DNA of 64,000 nucleotides. Source: Melampsora larici-populina 98AG31. Its lineage: Eukaryota; Basidiomycota; Pucciniomycetes; Pucciniales; Melampsoraceae. This document shows positions 43,543-55,182 of this stretch, piece after piece. The notes below the pieces were generated by a model. It searched no databases and was not told the origin of the DNA. It saw nothing but the letters and a program-made list of their open reading frames with translations. Positions within the stretch are counted from its first letter, which is position 1, and each line of letters begins with the position of its first letter. Position numbers and translations under genes: made by a program. Location: NCBI RefSeq assembly GCF_000204055.1, contig NW_006768823.1, forward strand, positions 69,898-133,897. Direction: 5' to 3'.

Positions 43543-43921
43543 GGGCCCGTTTGGCTGGAACCCAAAAACGGTTTTTGGTCAAAAGCACCACCAAAGCCAA
43601 AAACCGTTTTTGGGTCAAAACAGTTTTTGATTTTCATCAAAAACACAGGCGTTCGGTAACTTCGTTTGATCAAAAACAAAAACTGTTTTTGATCAAAAAA
43701 TCTTCAAGTTTGAAAAACAGCCCTGAGGCTGTTTTTGAGACCAAAAAGTGTTTTTGCCCTTATTTGCCCCTCCATTTCGATCTTTCTTTGACCTATTTGG
43801 TTGACTGTTTGGTAAATGAAAAAGCCGAATTTCGAGTTTTTCAATCCGCCCCTTGAACAAGGGGCAGATTGAAAAATCGTTTTTGTGTAACGAATTTTTG
43901 GAAAACCAGCCGAACGGGCCC
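43543..43921. mobile_element. Harbinger-type MITE
   Basis: A 379-bp element with ends GGGCCCGTTTGGCTGG and CCAGCCGAACGGGCCC (one mismatch), flanked by TAA at 43,540-43,542 and 43,922-43,924. The interior is built from repeats of CAAAAACGGTTTTTG/GTTTTTGATCAAAA. No coding capacity. The uninterrupted host repeat is seen at 41,690-41,730, which confirms the insertion. Confidence 0.9.
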
Positions 43922-44794
43922 TAAATTCTTGGTGGGGAAATACAGGAGCAGTTTTGTACAGATTTATGATGCTGTATGACATCTCAATTTTGGTGGTATC
44001 CCAACCACTTCTCAACAAATTCTCAATCAATGGATGTTATCCATTTGATATCCATTTCATAACTTTCTCATGACTTTCTCATGACTTGCTCATGACTTGC
44101 TGGGGTCAGTGGGTTGCACTGGCCTGCCAGTGACTTGTGATTGGGGGCTGTGAGACTTGATAAAACTGGTGAGCAGTACCAAGATGTGATGGAAAGAGGT
44201 CCTCCAATGCTCATGTTGAGAGTCAGACTGAGACATTTGATGTGTATATGCAGATCAAGAGTAGAATTAAAGGAGAATTGAATTGAAGTCTAAGTCTGAT
44301 ACTTATTTTTGGGTTATCTAATCTCTTATTTGATCCTTTTCTATTTGTTTCTCGTCTTATACTCATTGCATCATATCTCATTTATGATATCATATGCTGT
44401 GTGCTGTGCTATGATGTAATACCTCATGACCAACTCAGAGAATCTAATCAGTATAAATAGTTGTAGTCTTTGGCCTACTTTGTATTTCTCTTCTTCACCA
44501 ATTTCTCTCTTCACTTTGAGCTGGTTTGCCTTCTGCTCCAATCAGTCATTGAGATCTTTCATCTCACTAGTTTACTAACTAGCTTATTCCCTCAGGTTAA
44601 TATTGTTCATATCTTTTTGTTTGCTGCTCTTGTGCTGATTAATATAAATCAACTGCTTTCTCTCTTCACTTTAAGCAGGTTTGCCTTCTGCTCTGATCGG
44701 TCATTAAGATCTTTCATCTCACTGGTTTACTAACTAGCTTATTCCCTCAGCCTCATATCCAACTCACAATTAATTGTAGTCTTCTGGTGTAGTC

Positions 44795-45288
44795 AAACTT
44801 TGACTTTTGGGAGTGGTGGTGTGATGCACAGCTGCTTGGTAAAGTCCTGTGCTTTTGGAGATACCAATTTGGTAGAGGTCCAGCAAATATACTGGACCCC
44901 TACCAATGTTTGAGTGATTCTGTAGGTACAGATCTGTATTTGGGACACAATTGTGGATTTTGAGGCTTGGTATGGTAAATTTCAGGAAATTTACCGTACC
45001 AAGGACATTTACAGAGATGATAGTGGATGCTGTCCTCCCAGTTCTTAGAGCATCCACTATCCTCTTGGTAAATGGCCTTGGTACGGTGAATTTTACCAAA
45101 ATTGACAGTATTGAGCTTCAAAATCCCCAATTGTGTCCAAAGTACAGAGTGGTATGTACAGAATCACTCAAAAATTGGCAGGGCTCCAGTACATCTACTG
45201 GTCCTCTACCAAATTGGTATCTGCAAATCTATTGGACTTTTACACCAAGTCACACATCAATCACACCACCACTTTCAAAAAACAAATA
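44795..45288. repeat. Palindrome of two head-to-head repeat copies
   Basis: 44,795-45,035 and the reverse complement of 45,046-45,288 align over almost their full length. Shared blocks include GATACCAATTTGGTAGAGG, TTGAGTGATTCTGTA and ACCGTACCAAGG. The tips meeting at the centre read AGCATCCACTATC, like the ends at 33,689 and 41,204. A transcript would fold into a hairpin of about 240 bp with some mismatches. Confidence 0.85.
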
Positions 45289-46928
45289 CTATATTCACCT
45301 CTCTCTTTCTACCCTGATCCTTAACAAAACCATTGTTCATTTGATTGTTTACAAATTGATTGTTTTCCAATTGCTTGTGCTCATATTGACTGTTCTCAAA
45401 TTGACTGTTGTTGATTCTTGTTTTTTGATCCCTTTTTTCAAATCCATTGTCTTCAAATCCATTGTTTTTCAAATGATTGTTTTGTAAATGATAGTTGGTA
45501 AACTGTTTGTTCTCAAACTTCAACCTATCTTGAGCAATGATAACAAGTCAACTTGATGATTTAAGATTTACAGTTTGTTTACAGAGTACACAATGTGGTG
45601 ATCAATTCATGGGATCAATCAAAGAAAATTAATCATAAGTAGTGTACCAAGTTATTAGGAAAGTTTGGTGCAAAGAAAAACTCAAAATTGATGGAATCTG
45701 ATCAATCGAAGATCTTTAAGGCTTATAAATTGCACATTACATTATGATGAGGTCATTTATTTCAAACAACTTATCAAGATCAATATGAATTCAGGCTGGG
45801 AAATGGTTTTTAGGGTAGCGATATTAGGTTTATGGGTTTTGTGAGGTTTGGATATGAAAGATTTTAATCTTGATAGTTGATGAGGAGGAATAAAAGTTTA
45901 GGAAAACAGTACTTTCTTGAAGTTGGTAAAGAAGGGTTTTACGGGCAGTTTACATATGTAATGATGGTATTAGTGATACTTAAGGTTGCCCAGAGGATTT
46001 TCTGAGATTTTTAAGGCTATAGATAATGATGTAACATTACAGAAGCAAGAGATTGTTAGCAATAGCTGTGTAAAGAGTCATGTTGTGGCTGAGGCACAAA
46101 AAGCGCAAAAAAGTTGCGCCCAGCGCCTGGTAGCACCCCAAAGCTTAAAAATATGTAGGGGCGCCCCATAGTCAGTCTGCAGGTCTCCGGCAGTTGTGCA
46201 GCCCATCTCCATCAGAAACGCCTGGAGAGGACTCTGAGGAGCGTTGCTTCATCATGATATTAACATATTGGTCCAACAGTTTACCTCACTCTGAGCTGTT
46301 GTCACTTTAAAGACTGAGTTTTGTCCAAAAGATGTATGTGAGCAAGTCACTGTACAAGTTTCATGTGTATAGAATCACAGTTGACTTCCTTTGATTGTGA
46401 TATCTCTTGCAATCTACCTTACAATCAATGACTTGAATTCCCTTATTGGCAACTATGTATTTTTTGGCAGTGTAATACAGGGCTCTACTGGAGTAGAGGA
46501 TTTTTTGCTTTTATTCTACTTTTTGCCTGACACGCCCTAGTGGCGCCTGCACTAGCTCAATTGAGATTTTTCAGTGGGTCTCATCAAAGACTAACTGCCC
46601 TGCACCCACAAAGTGGAGATTAGACTTTGAGGGGATCTATGCACATCACACTAATTATATATTGCACATCTTCAAGCTTAATGGGATCAGGTGACCCATC
46701 TCAATCTGATGATTTGACTCTGAGGATGGACCTGTTTGAGGCCAAAAACTTTTGATCTTAATGTTTTGGCCAGAACTTCAAACCAAGACTATTTGTATAT
46801 GGATGTACAGTCTACCCAAGAGGGATACATAATCAGTAAACCCATGCCTTGGCACAAGCCAGACCGTAGACAGTGAGGAACATAGTATTGCACCAGAATT
46901 TGGTCCTGGTCCAGTTTTCAAATTATAT

Positions 46929-47308
46929 ATGTATCCTGGAATGTGGAGACGACCAAAGAAAATAGTGGAAAGCCTGGAACAATTAGAAAAAGGAGGCACA
47001 ACAGCAATCTTCCAAATCCGAGCCGGCCGTAGCCTGTCAAATGAACATCTGTTCAAAAGGAACCTGTTAGATTCCCCAAACTGTGAAACATGTGGTATCA
47101 AAGAAAACATCATCACTTCCTTTTATATTTCAGTAAATACTCAAAAGAAAGAAAGAAGTTCAGAAATCAAATCAAGGAGGAAGGCATCAAAATCAATTGG
47201 AACAACACAAAATTATTGATTGAAGCTCCTCAAATTTTTCCTCTACTAGCAAATTACATATTAGATACTAAGTGTTTGTTCAGATTCATTCTTACCTACA
47301 GGAGCTAG
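46929..47308 (+). pseudogene. LINE-like element, 3' coding tail
   Basis: The frame LEKGGTTAIFQIRAGRSLSN, then HLFKRNLLDSPNCETCGIKE, followed after a frameshift near 47,110 by LLYFSKYSKERKKFRNQIKE, resembles the zinc-knuckle end (CxxC...H...C) that follows RNase H in Tad1-type LINEs. Only this tail remains; no RT was seen. Family call by recognition. Confidence 0.55.
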
Positions 47309-47539
47309 ATCACCAAAGAGAACAATCACAGAGCAAAGGACAAGACATCACTAGATGAAAACAGAATACATCACCTCTCAAATTGCTGATAAATGCTTGT
47401 GTAACAGGGCTAGATTCAAAAACATCAGAAACAGCAACTGTTTAAACTTGTTACAGAGTTTGGTGGATACTACCACCAAGACAGTTTTTCAGAAAATTAA
47501 ACTACGACCAAAGTTTGATATCACCAGCTACCACTGAGC

Positions 47540-48532
47540 TCACCATCTTTTGTGCTTGCACGTTGGTGTGGAAACAAAAGATCACTGTTAAGATAACAGG
47601 TCAAAAAACAGACAAAAGATAGAAATTCTTGACATTCAATGACATCAACATCCTTTGCTCTGACTAAATGGCTGAATTCTCCAAGGTGTATTAGTCTCTA
47701 CATATTTAACTTGTTTAGTTAGTGTACCATGCAATAAATGCCCTAATGCACTTAAAAAGAATGTGGGGACATGTACACACCTGTATGTTTTCATATGTGT
47801 TACCTCCAACTAAATCTGCAACCACCCCCCGGAAGCCCAAAACCATGAGACATGGATTGAGCCTTCCCTTGGGTAATTTCAGATTTAGTCAGAGCTTGCG
47901 TTAGACTCACTTTTTAGGGTGAAGTTGGGGCTTGAATGCCACTTCATCCTTCATTTTGTTCCTCTATTTATACTATTTCTTAGAACATGTGCTTTTACAA
48001 TATTCACTGTGTATTTGGAAATTGTGCTTTTGCCTAATACTTTTGAATGTCATACTTTCAAATGTCCCTCCATATGATTGACTTTTACCTTGTCCGCATT
48101 GTGTCATCAAATGCATCTCAATGCTCAAACTTGCGCTTTTGAATTTTCCTATTGTGTTTCTACACAAATTGTTCAGATTGTTTCTTATAACATGCGCTTT
48201 TGATGATCTTCACTTTGACATTTGTATTTCAGCTAATGCTATTGAATGTAGCCACATAATAACCTTGATAATATTCACTATGCTTTTTGGTATTTGTATT
48301 TTGCCTAATGCTTTTGAATGTAGCCACATAATGACCTACTTATTCTTTCCTTGCATTGTGTTATTGATTGAACTGATTCATCAACATTGTGCTTTCTTTC
48401 ATTGCTTTTGATTGTATCAAATACACTCATCCTCTCATTTGTTTCCTATTTCATATACGCTTTGGTGTTTCCAGATTCAAATTCACCTTGTTTCTCACTC
48501 ACCTTTTATTACCCTGTTACCATTTGCATTCA
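47540..48532. other. Stretch without a supported gene
   Basis: T-rich sequence with imperfect direct repeats of TTTTGCCTAATGCTTTTGAATG type at about 48,030, 48,230 and 48,300. These suggest a degenerate repeat of about 75-130 bp. No gene seen. Confidence 0.4.
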
Positions 48533-48537
48533 CTAAT

Positions 48538-49788
48538 TGTCAGGGTGGCAATTACTATAACGTACGAATTAGTCTAGTCTGTTAATGCGTACTAGGATCC
48601 TGACTATATATTCTGCTGGGTATGGGGAATATTTACTAATGTTTCTACAAACTGGTTCTTAGAAAGACAATTCTATTAGCCTACACTATCGAGGTTAGAT
48701 GCTAGCTTGAAAACTACAGGCCTACTGCTAGTTTGCAGATGATGGCGGGTCGGGCCTAGGCCGTAGTTTATCTCTTGAACTTGTAAGTTCAAGAGCAGCC
48801 TGAGATTTACTCTTCAGGGATCTTGCCGACTAGAAAGTCGCAAAACCTGGGTCCTTGACCAGTGGAAGGGAAGAGAACTGACTAACCTGTAAGAATTATC
48901 ACTGGTAGTGTTCTTCGACTAGAGTTTTAATGGGGTTTGAAGGGGATAAAGGTTGACACTGATTTTTGATCTGGCTTTCGAAGTTATAGCTGACAAGACT
49001 ATTCTTCAGGAATCTCTTATAAGCTATTCTATTCGAAAAGAGTTTCTCTAATATAGATTTCTTTTGATCTACTTAAAGAATATGTGGGTTATAAAATCGG
49101 GTGCCCTTCCTTTTCCTTTGGTGGAGAGGTGTAGTATTTATACCTTTCACTTCCTAGTTTGACTTGTGGTTCAAGCTAATGCTGCGCTTCATTCTTGACA
49201 GTCGTTCTTTCTTCTCCTGATTGTTCCGGTTAGTTTTTACGTACTTTCTAGTTATCTCAGCCGGCTCCTCATGGAGTTACTTCGTCCGATTACCTAATAA
49301 CTATATGTTTCTCAGGGTCGTTATCTTGGAGCTTCTTGGCTCTTTACTTAGTATCTTTGTTAGCTTGTGATTTGTTTCTTATTTTCGTATCATCCTTATA
49401 CTTATATGATCCTTTTGATACTGACTCCATTATATCTATCTCTTGTTAGTATAATGATATCTCCGTCCTAGTCTCTTTATTAAGAGACTTCGACTCTTCC
49501 TAATTGTTTTTTCAACAGACATTCTATCTTTCTTTCGATAGATTGTTTCAATAGACTTATATGTTCTATATTATTCATTTTATATTGGTTGTATTAGTGC
49601 TCAGCACTCGATAACCATCTTGACCTTTGAAACTAGGTCTGGAAGTTGTACGTAAGATATATTTTACAACATATTAATTGCATTTGTAAAATTATGAAAT
49701 AAGAAGAAAGGAATTTATATTTATTATTTTATTATGTTATTGTTGTAGCTCTTCTGGCTCTTGATGCTTAAGAGCTCGGGAGCTGACA
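48538..49788. mobile_element. Solo LTR
   Basis: A 1,251-bp unit starting TGTCAG and ending CTGACA, flanked by the 5-bp duplication CTAAT (48,533-48,537 and 49,789-49,793). No ORF and no internal region are present. TTATAAAATC near 49,090 could be a promoter element. TG...CA ends with a 5-bp duplication are the hallmark of an LTR left after recombination between the two LTRs of a Gypsy/Copia-type element. Confidence 0.88.
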
Positions 49789-49793
49789 CTAAT

Positions 49794-50740
49794 AATGACG
49801 TACAATTGCTTCCCATATAATATGGTTTTATGAATTCATCCTAATCCATTACAAATATCCTTCCCATTTACTACTTCACTTTCCTTATTCATAGTTCACT
49901 AATGTTCACTACTTAAATCAGCCCAAAATCTTCATTTGCACTATTCGTGACCATTTGTTTCTGTATATAAGGGTACGTTTGGTAGCAATTATTTTTGTTG
50001 ATTATTTTGCAAAATAATTGCTGTTGAAAAAATATGTTTGGGACCATTTATGGTGCCCCAAAATAAACTCCTTCCCTGTCCCAAAAGGAGTTTAAAAGGG
50101 TCCTTTTGATAAACAACAAAAGGGAGTTTAGTCATGCGATAAACTCCTTTCTGGACTTAACAAAATTTCATCTCAACAGACTTCGACCAGCTTCAACCTT
50201 CCTTGGTGTCATAGCAAGCAAACCAGATGCTGTTTCTTCAACTCGATCAACACCTTCAACACTACACCATCACACTCAACACTTACCAGGTAATCTTCAC
50301 TTCTACTTCTAGCTCCTAGCTGCCTCAAATCTATCTTCTGTTTCTCAAATATGAATATGGAACTGAATCTAATTCTGATTGCTTTGGTGTCAAAAGTTAC
50401 TATCTATTGTGTTGCACAATGAAAACTTGAAACCCATCTTTCTTTGTAGATTCAAGTTATCAATTGTTCAATTTGTGGTTGATTGTGCAATTTCAATCAA
50501 TCAGTCATGTCAATTGATTGGTCAATTCCAATCAAATGTTCAAAATCAATCATTCATTCAACCTTGATCAATTGTAGAACATCAAAAGATACAAAAACAG
50601 ATAACTCTTAAAAGATGAAATACATAGAAAGTGGAGGAGAGTGTTGAATTTTGATTGATGATTTAGTTCCAGTCAGTTGTTCAATTTCACCTGTTCCATT
50701 CCAGTCATTTGTTCAACATCGACTTTGATTGAAACTTTTG
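49794..50740. other. Stretch without a supported gene
   Basis: TAAGGGTACGTTTGG at about 49,967 resembles one end of the TAA-flanked MITEs at 43,543 and 53,854, but no matching second end was found. The rest is AT-rich with no supported gene. Confidence 0.35.
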
Positions 50741-50741
50741 C

Positions 50742-51200
50742 ACTGCCAACATATTTGCCTCGGATAGCAAAATCCGAGGAGTCCTCGGATTTTGTATCCG
50801 AGGTGTCATTCGACTTATATCATCCGACACACCACCGACCTTTCCAAGCGACATTAATGAACCGACATAAAGGATCCGACGATGAGTCGAGGAAAATCTC
50901 CACCGAGATAATCATCCGACCCAATCAAACCGACTCTTCACCGACCCATTGACCTCATCCGACCCAATACCACCGAGCCATTAAGTAGCCGATGATTTCG
51001 ATCTCCGCGATATCAAGGGAGGGAAATTCAATATCAAGTCGAATTTCATACTCACTTGGCTCGGAAGGAACAGTTTTAACCGACCCAATCCTGCCTTCAT
51101 CCAAACCTTTAGTTCTCATATCCAACTCAATCCATCTCTCCACTGACCCAACACTCACAAGTCCATCTTTCTCCGAGTTCATCATTTAGAAACTTTGCGA
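50742..51200. repeat. CCGAC-rich repeat with a central palindrome
   Basis: Begins ACTGCCAACATATTT and contains AAAATCCGAGGA/TCCTCGGATTTT, a near-perfect palindrome at about 50,769-50,793. It is followed by many CCGAC and CCGAG words to about 51,090. A related start and palindrome occur near 56,074-56,137. The density of CpG is striking against CpG-poor surroundings. Frames here are repeats, not genes. Confidence 0.6.
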
Positions 51201-51456
51201 AATAATCATTTCTAGAGAAGCTTTCAATTCTCGGCTTGAACTTCAAACTCAATCACCTTCAAATTGAATCATTCAGAGTCGAGAACAACAACAACAAGAT
51301 GATGCTGAGATCAAAAATAAAAAATCGAATCAACTTTCTAAAACTATTGATGAAGCTAGTCTGATCTTATGATCGCACCACCTTGGATTCTTATCTAGTC
51401 GTTCTACAGATCAATTACTTACTTTATCTGCTATAACTCATTTTCATCAAACTATT

Positions 51457-51675
51457 TTGAAATGTAATCATCTTGATCCTCATTCTTTAGCTCAACTCAA
51501 AATCAATTCTGAAGAAGCTCGTAAACAAATCAATAAATCTTATCATCTTGATAGAATCAGTTTGGAATCTCATCCTGATTTGCCAAAGGCTATCGTAGGT
51601 AAATTACGGAAAGGTAAACTGTACAAACATAGTTTGATCAAGTTCCTTCCAAACGATCGACAATCAGTTATTTAA
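51457..51675 (+). CDS. Unassigned ORF, possible exon
   Basis: A 72-codon frame, MKCNHLDPHSLAQLKINSEE, ending KFLPNDRQSVI. The same frame is coding-like upstream to about 51,380 (FLSSRSTDQLLTLSAITHFH). No family recognised. It may be the last exon of a host gene or a relic. Confidence 0.3.
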   Translation: MKCNHLDPHSLAQLKINSEEARKQINKSYHLDRISLESHPDLPKAIVGKLRKGKLYKHSLIKFLPNDRQSVI

Positions 51676-51896
51676 CCCCAACCATCAGTCATCATATCAA
51701 GTCATATGGTATACCATACCACACCATAAATCAACAAGTTCTATCGTACAAAAGATAACAAATCTACCACCATCTTGATATCCATTTACCATCCTATCAA
51801 TCCACACATTCAATATCTATCATGGTCGGTTTGTCATAACTTATACACACAATCGCTCTTTTATTGATTTGACTTTCGTGATATTCCCTTTAGCCT

Positions 51897-52150
51897 CTTA
51901 AAGTAGCTGTTTTGGGTGCTGCCGGTGGGCAGTTTATGTTCCAACACTGGATAAGCTGCGCTGCAACACGCTGCATGCCAGTACCAGCCTGGCGCGGCGT
52001 TTTGTTTATACCATCAGTTGTGTTGATGTTGCAGCGCAGCTCTTCAAGAAAACACCAGAATCCCCAAGGTCCGCAGCGTAACTTTGAAGAGCAACACTTC
52101 AAGTGCTGAACGCTGCGCAACACGCGTGGAAGCAAAAGCTGCACTGTACA
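51897..52150. repeat. GC-rich patch with inverted repeats
   Basis: GC-rich island in AT-rich DNA containing GCTCTTCAA...TTGAAGAGC (about 52,037-52,092) and many GCTGCGC words. Similar to 1,545-1,715 and 53,085-53,285. Probably a small non-autonomous element; ends not defined. Confidence 0.4.
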
Positions 52151-52794
52151 TTGCACAAATTGAAATTTTTCAAAAACGATCAATGAAGCTTATCATCACA
52201 GTCATCATCTCAACTCCAGCATCACCATCATCGTGTTCTCATATCAAAAAAAAGAAACTAGGATTACAACATGAGCAAATCAATCATCAATTGAACTAGA
52301 AACTCATTTTTAACAACTTATGATAATCTATTGAACTCTACGATCAAATCAAACCAACAATGATTCAAAATTGAGCTTATCTACCTATCCATCATGAAAC
52401 CAATTATTGATTAATTTTTGCAATTGAGTTTGTAAAATCTCAATCTCAACTTCGACTCAATGGTAAGTCAGTCTTTCATTTTATCAAACCTTTCAATCTA
52501 TTATACTGATGATCTCTTTCATATCAACCCCAGCCACCATGATCTTGATCGGATCGATCCCAAAAATCTCAGATTTAGAATCTCATCCACCAATCAATAT
52601 CAAATTGATTTTGAACTTCTTCATCAATTTGCTTTGGCTCTTAATCTTTTCCAAGGTCTTCTTTGCTTACATCTTCCATGTCAAAAGACATTCTCATCTC
52701 AATCCAACTCACAGGTTTGTTAGCATTCCAGACTCAATATCGTTTGCTGTAATGTTGAACTCCTAACATAAATTTTGTTTGCTACGTTTTTCAG

Positions 52795-53045
52795 ATCCTT
52801 CTTGGGTTCCTTTTGCCTTCTTTAGAGATTCATGAATTACAATTGATTACAATCCCATTACTCAATCCACTTTCAATCATCTTAACAGATTTGAGCTTAA
52901 GTCAAGAACTTCTTGAATCATCAGGTGGACTTTGATTTTTAATTAAAGCAATGAAAAATAAGCAAATTCAAAAAGAACCTCATGTTGAAGTTCTTGAAAC
53001 TGTTTGGGAGTGGTTTAGCATGTGCCACATGCCAAAAGCGTATAT
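52795..53045 (+). pseudogene. Unassigned coding remnant upstream of the MDH copy
   Basis: QILLGFLLPSLEIHELQLIT and NPLSIILTDLSLSQELLESS read well in one frame, then a TGA, then KNKQIQKEPHVEVLETVWEW. It lies directly upstream of the MDH relic, from which it is separated by a GC-rich patch. No family recognised; a decayed host gene segment is the simplest reading. Confidence 0.3.
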
Positions 53046-53084
53046 TATGCACATGTACTGGTAGGTTGACAGTAATTTGGGATC

Positions 53085-53285
53085 TGGCCCCGCTGCAACC
53101 GTTTCATCAGCGGTCCTGAGCGCTACATCTGCTGTAGCGCTGCTCCAGAAAAAAACATGTTTTTAAGGGATAGGAAGCTTTGCTCCTTATCCCTACTGAA
53201 GCGCTGCACTGCAAAGCAGCGCAGATTGCTGTAAAAACTGCAACAACGTGCTGCGCATCAGCAACCAACAGTGTTGCTTACCCAG
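53085..53285. repeat. GC-rich hairpin-bearing patch
   Basis: Contains the perfect stem AGCGCTACA/TGTAGCGCT with a 5-base loop (about 53,118-53,140) and a second stem around GCGCTGCACTGCAAAGCAGCGC (53,192). It occupies the place where the missing first exon of the MDH copy would be expected. Confidence 0.4.
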
Positions 53286-53373
53286 TGTAACTTTAAGTTG
53301 ATGTCCTAAAATCTAGCCTTCCATGCCAATCAATTGGCTGAATAGCTTCATTTCTTTTCAATCTGATCTCAGG

Positions 53374-55182
53374 CATTGGTCAGCCCTTGTCACTGTTACT
53401 CAAGGTGAGATTTTGAATTCAAGAAGTTATGATGAGACAAGTTCAATAGACTAACCAATTGGATTATGTTTTAGAAACCCTCATATTGCTGAATTGGCAT
53501 TATTCAATGTGGACACTATGGTAAAGGGAGTGGCGGTAGATGTAAGTATGACATCATCCAGTCATAATCTCAATCACGTCAATGCAGACAAAAGTTGACA
53601 AATGGAATGTTTAAAACAGATTTCCCGTATCAATACCCCTAGCACAGTTTGTGGTTACTCTGTGGATGACAAAGGACTATCGAAAGCTCTCAAAGGAGCC
53701 AAATTGGTTGTCATCCCTGCAGGTGTACCCTGAAAGCCTGGAATGACGCAAGATGATCTTTTAAATGTTAGTCTCTTTCTGATTCTCAAAAACTTACCTG
53801 CATTCATATTATCTTATCCATGTCTCTTTGCTAGATCGATGCAGGGAATGTAAGAGTCCGTTCGGTTGCCTCCGACCTCGCAGGTCGACCCAGCCAAAAT
53901 CTCAGGCGTACGCTTTGAGGCAGTTTGAAGCGTACACTTGAAATTCTGCTGTTTGGTACAGAAGCCGCGGTCAACCTTTGAGGCGTCTACCTCGAGGTCG
54001 GCCAGCCAAATTTGTTGACCAGCCAGGTTTGACGTTTTGGTCGAATCTTGCAGGTTGACCTGGCTAGTCCCATAGACCTGAAACCAGGAGCGCGACATCA
54101 GATTTTGCAAAGGGAGAAAACCCATAAGTTGCGAGGTCCACTACACTTCAAGTCGAGTGTACCGAATGCACCAAACCCTGGTACACACTTTGTGGCAGAC
54201 ATGGTCTACCTGCGGATCCGCAGGTAGACGCCTCGCAAGTCTACGCCTGCAAGGTCGAAGGCAGCCGAACGGACTCTAAGAGACTTGGCCAATGGAATGG
54301 TGGCTCATTGTCCAAAGGCTTTTATCCTGGTGATTTCTAACCCAGTGAATTCAAATGTTCCGGTTGTGGCTGAAGTCTTCAAGAAGGCTGGTGTCTTTGA
54401 TCCTGAGAAGTAAGACTTGTCTCATGAACCAATGAAAAATTTGGAAATCTCTAATTTTGAAGACACATAAATTCTAGATTGTTTGGTGATACTACACTTG
54501 GTGTAGTAAGAGCATTGGCCTTCACAGCTGAAGTAGCTGGTCAACCTGAAAACTCACACCAATACAAGGTCCCAGTGATTGGCGGTCATTTGGGTCACAT
54601 GATCTTACCACTCTTATCGCAATCTTCTCCATCCCTACCATCATCTATCTTATCAGATAAAACCAAACTTGGAACTTATCAATTGAATCCAATTTGGTGG
54701 GGATGAAGTCGTCGAAAGAAGGGAAAGGTAGTGCTACCTTGAGTATGGCTTACGCTGGTTTCCGATTTGCCAACAGTTTAATCAAAGATAAATGGGAAGG
54801 AAAGACTGGAGTGACAGAGATGGCTTACATCGCTGTTCAATCTGAAGCTCATATTTCTAGTGTGGTTGAGGGACTTGAGTATTTTGCATTTCCAATTGAA
54901 CTTGGAGTAAGTAAAAATCAATTGACGACTCAAACCTCAAAATTCATGAAAATTCACTGATGATGACTTTGGCTCATAGAGCAATGGGGTTGAAAAATTC
55001 TTGCCAATCATAAACCTTTCTTCTCTTGAAAAATAAATGCTTGAAACTTGCATTGCTGAACTTAAGGGTAACATCTCCAAGGTAGCTTTACATCAAATCA
55101 ACTTTTTTTGTCAAATTGTTACCTGTTGTTTACTTTTTCATCATTTTTCACAGGGTGTTGGCTTTATCAACAAGCTCTAAAT
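53374..55182 (+). pseudogene. Malate dehydrogenase pseudogene
   Basis: Conserved blocks of an NAD-dependent malate dehydrogenase lie in order, with intron positions still recognisable. They are GIGQPLSLLLK (53,374), ELALFNVDTMVKGVAVD, ISRINTPSTVCGYSVDD, LVVIPAGVP, stop, [72 protein letters not shown] and KGNISKGVGFINKL. The extreme N-terminus is missing. One substrate-binding Arg is a TGA and the neighbouring one reads Gln. A frameshift lies near 54,705, and a 423-bp MITE sits in the sixth block. It retains introns, so it is a genomic duplicate, not a processed copy. Confidence 0.92.
53854..54276. mobile_element. Harbinger-type MITE inside the MDH pseudogene
   Basis: A 423-bp element with ends GAGTCCGTTCGGTTGCCT and (reverse complement) GAGTCCGTTCGGCTGCCT, flanked by TAA at 53,851-53,853 and 54,277-54,279. 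Removing it by eye leaves the AGNVRDLANGM block of MDH intact, which fixes the ends. The interior has many AGGTCGAC/GTCTACCT words. No ORF of its own. Confidence 0.92.

Larger units (their letters stand above)
43400..46075 (-). repeat. Right arm of the large inverted repeat
   Basis: Reverse-complement partner of 40,600-41,880, enlarged by nested insertions: a MITE (43,543-43,921), unrelated sequence (about 44,040-44,790) and a palindrome (44,795-45,288). Homology on the outer side ends near 46,075, where a GC-rich patch with AAAAAGCGCAAAAAAG begins. Confidence 0.7.

Noticed and set aside
43406..43856. Phe/Lys-rich ORFs
   Set aside because: They lie inside a MITE made of repeated GTTTTTGATC words.
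44770..45487. Matching frames on both strands around 45 kb
   Set aside because: They come from the two arms of the palindrome; no domain or start context.
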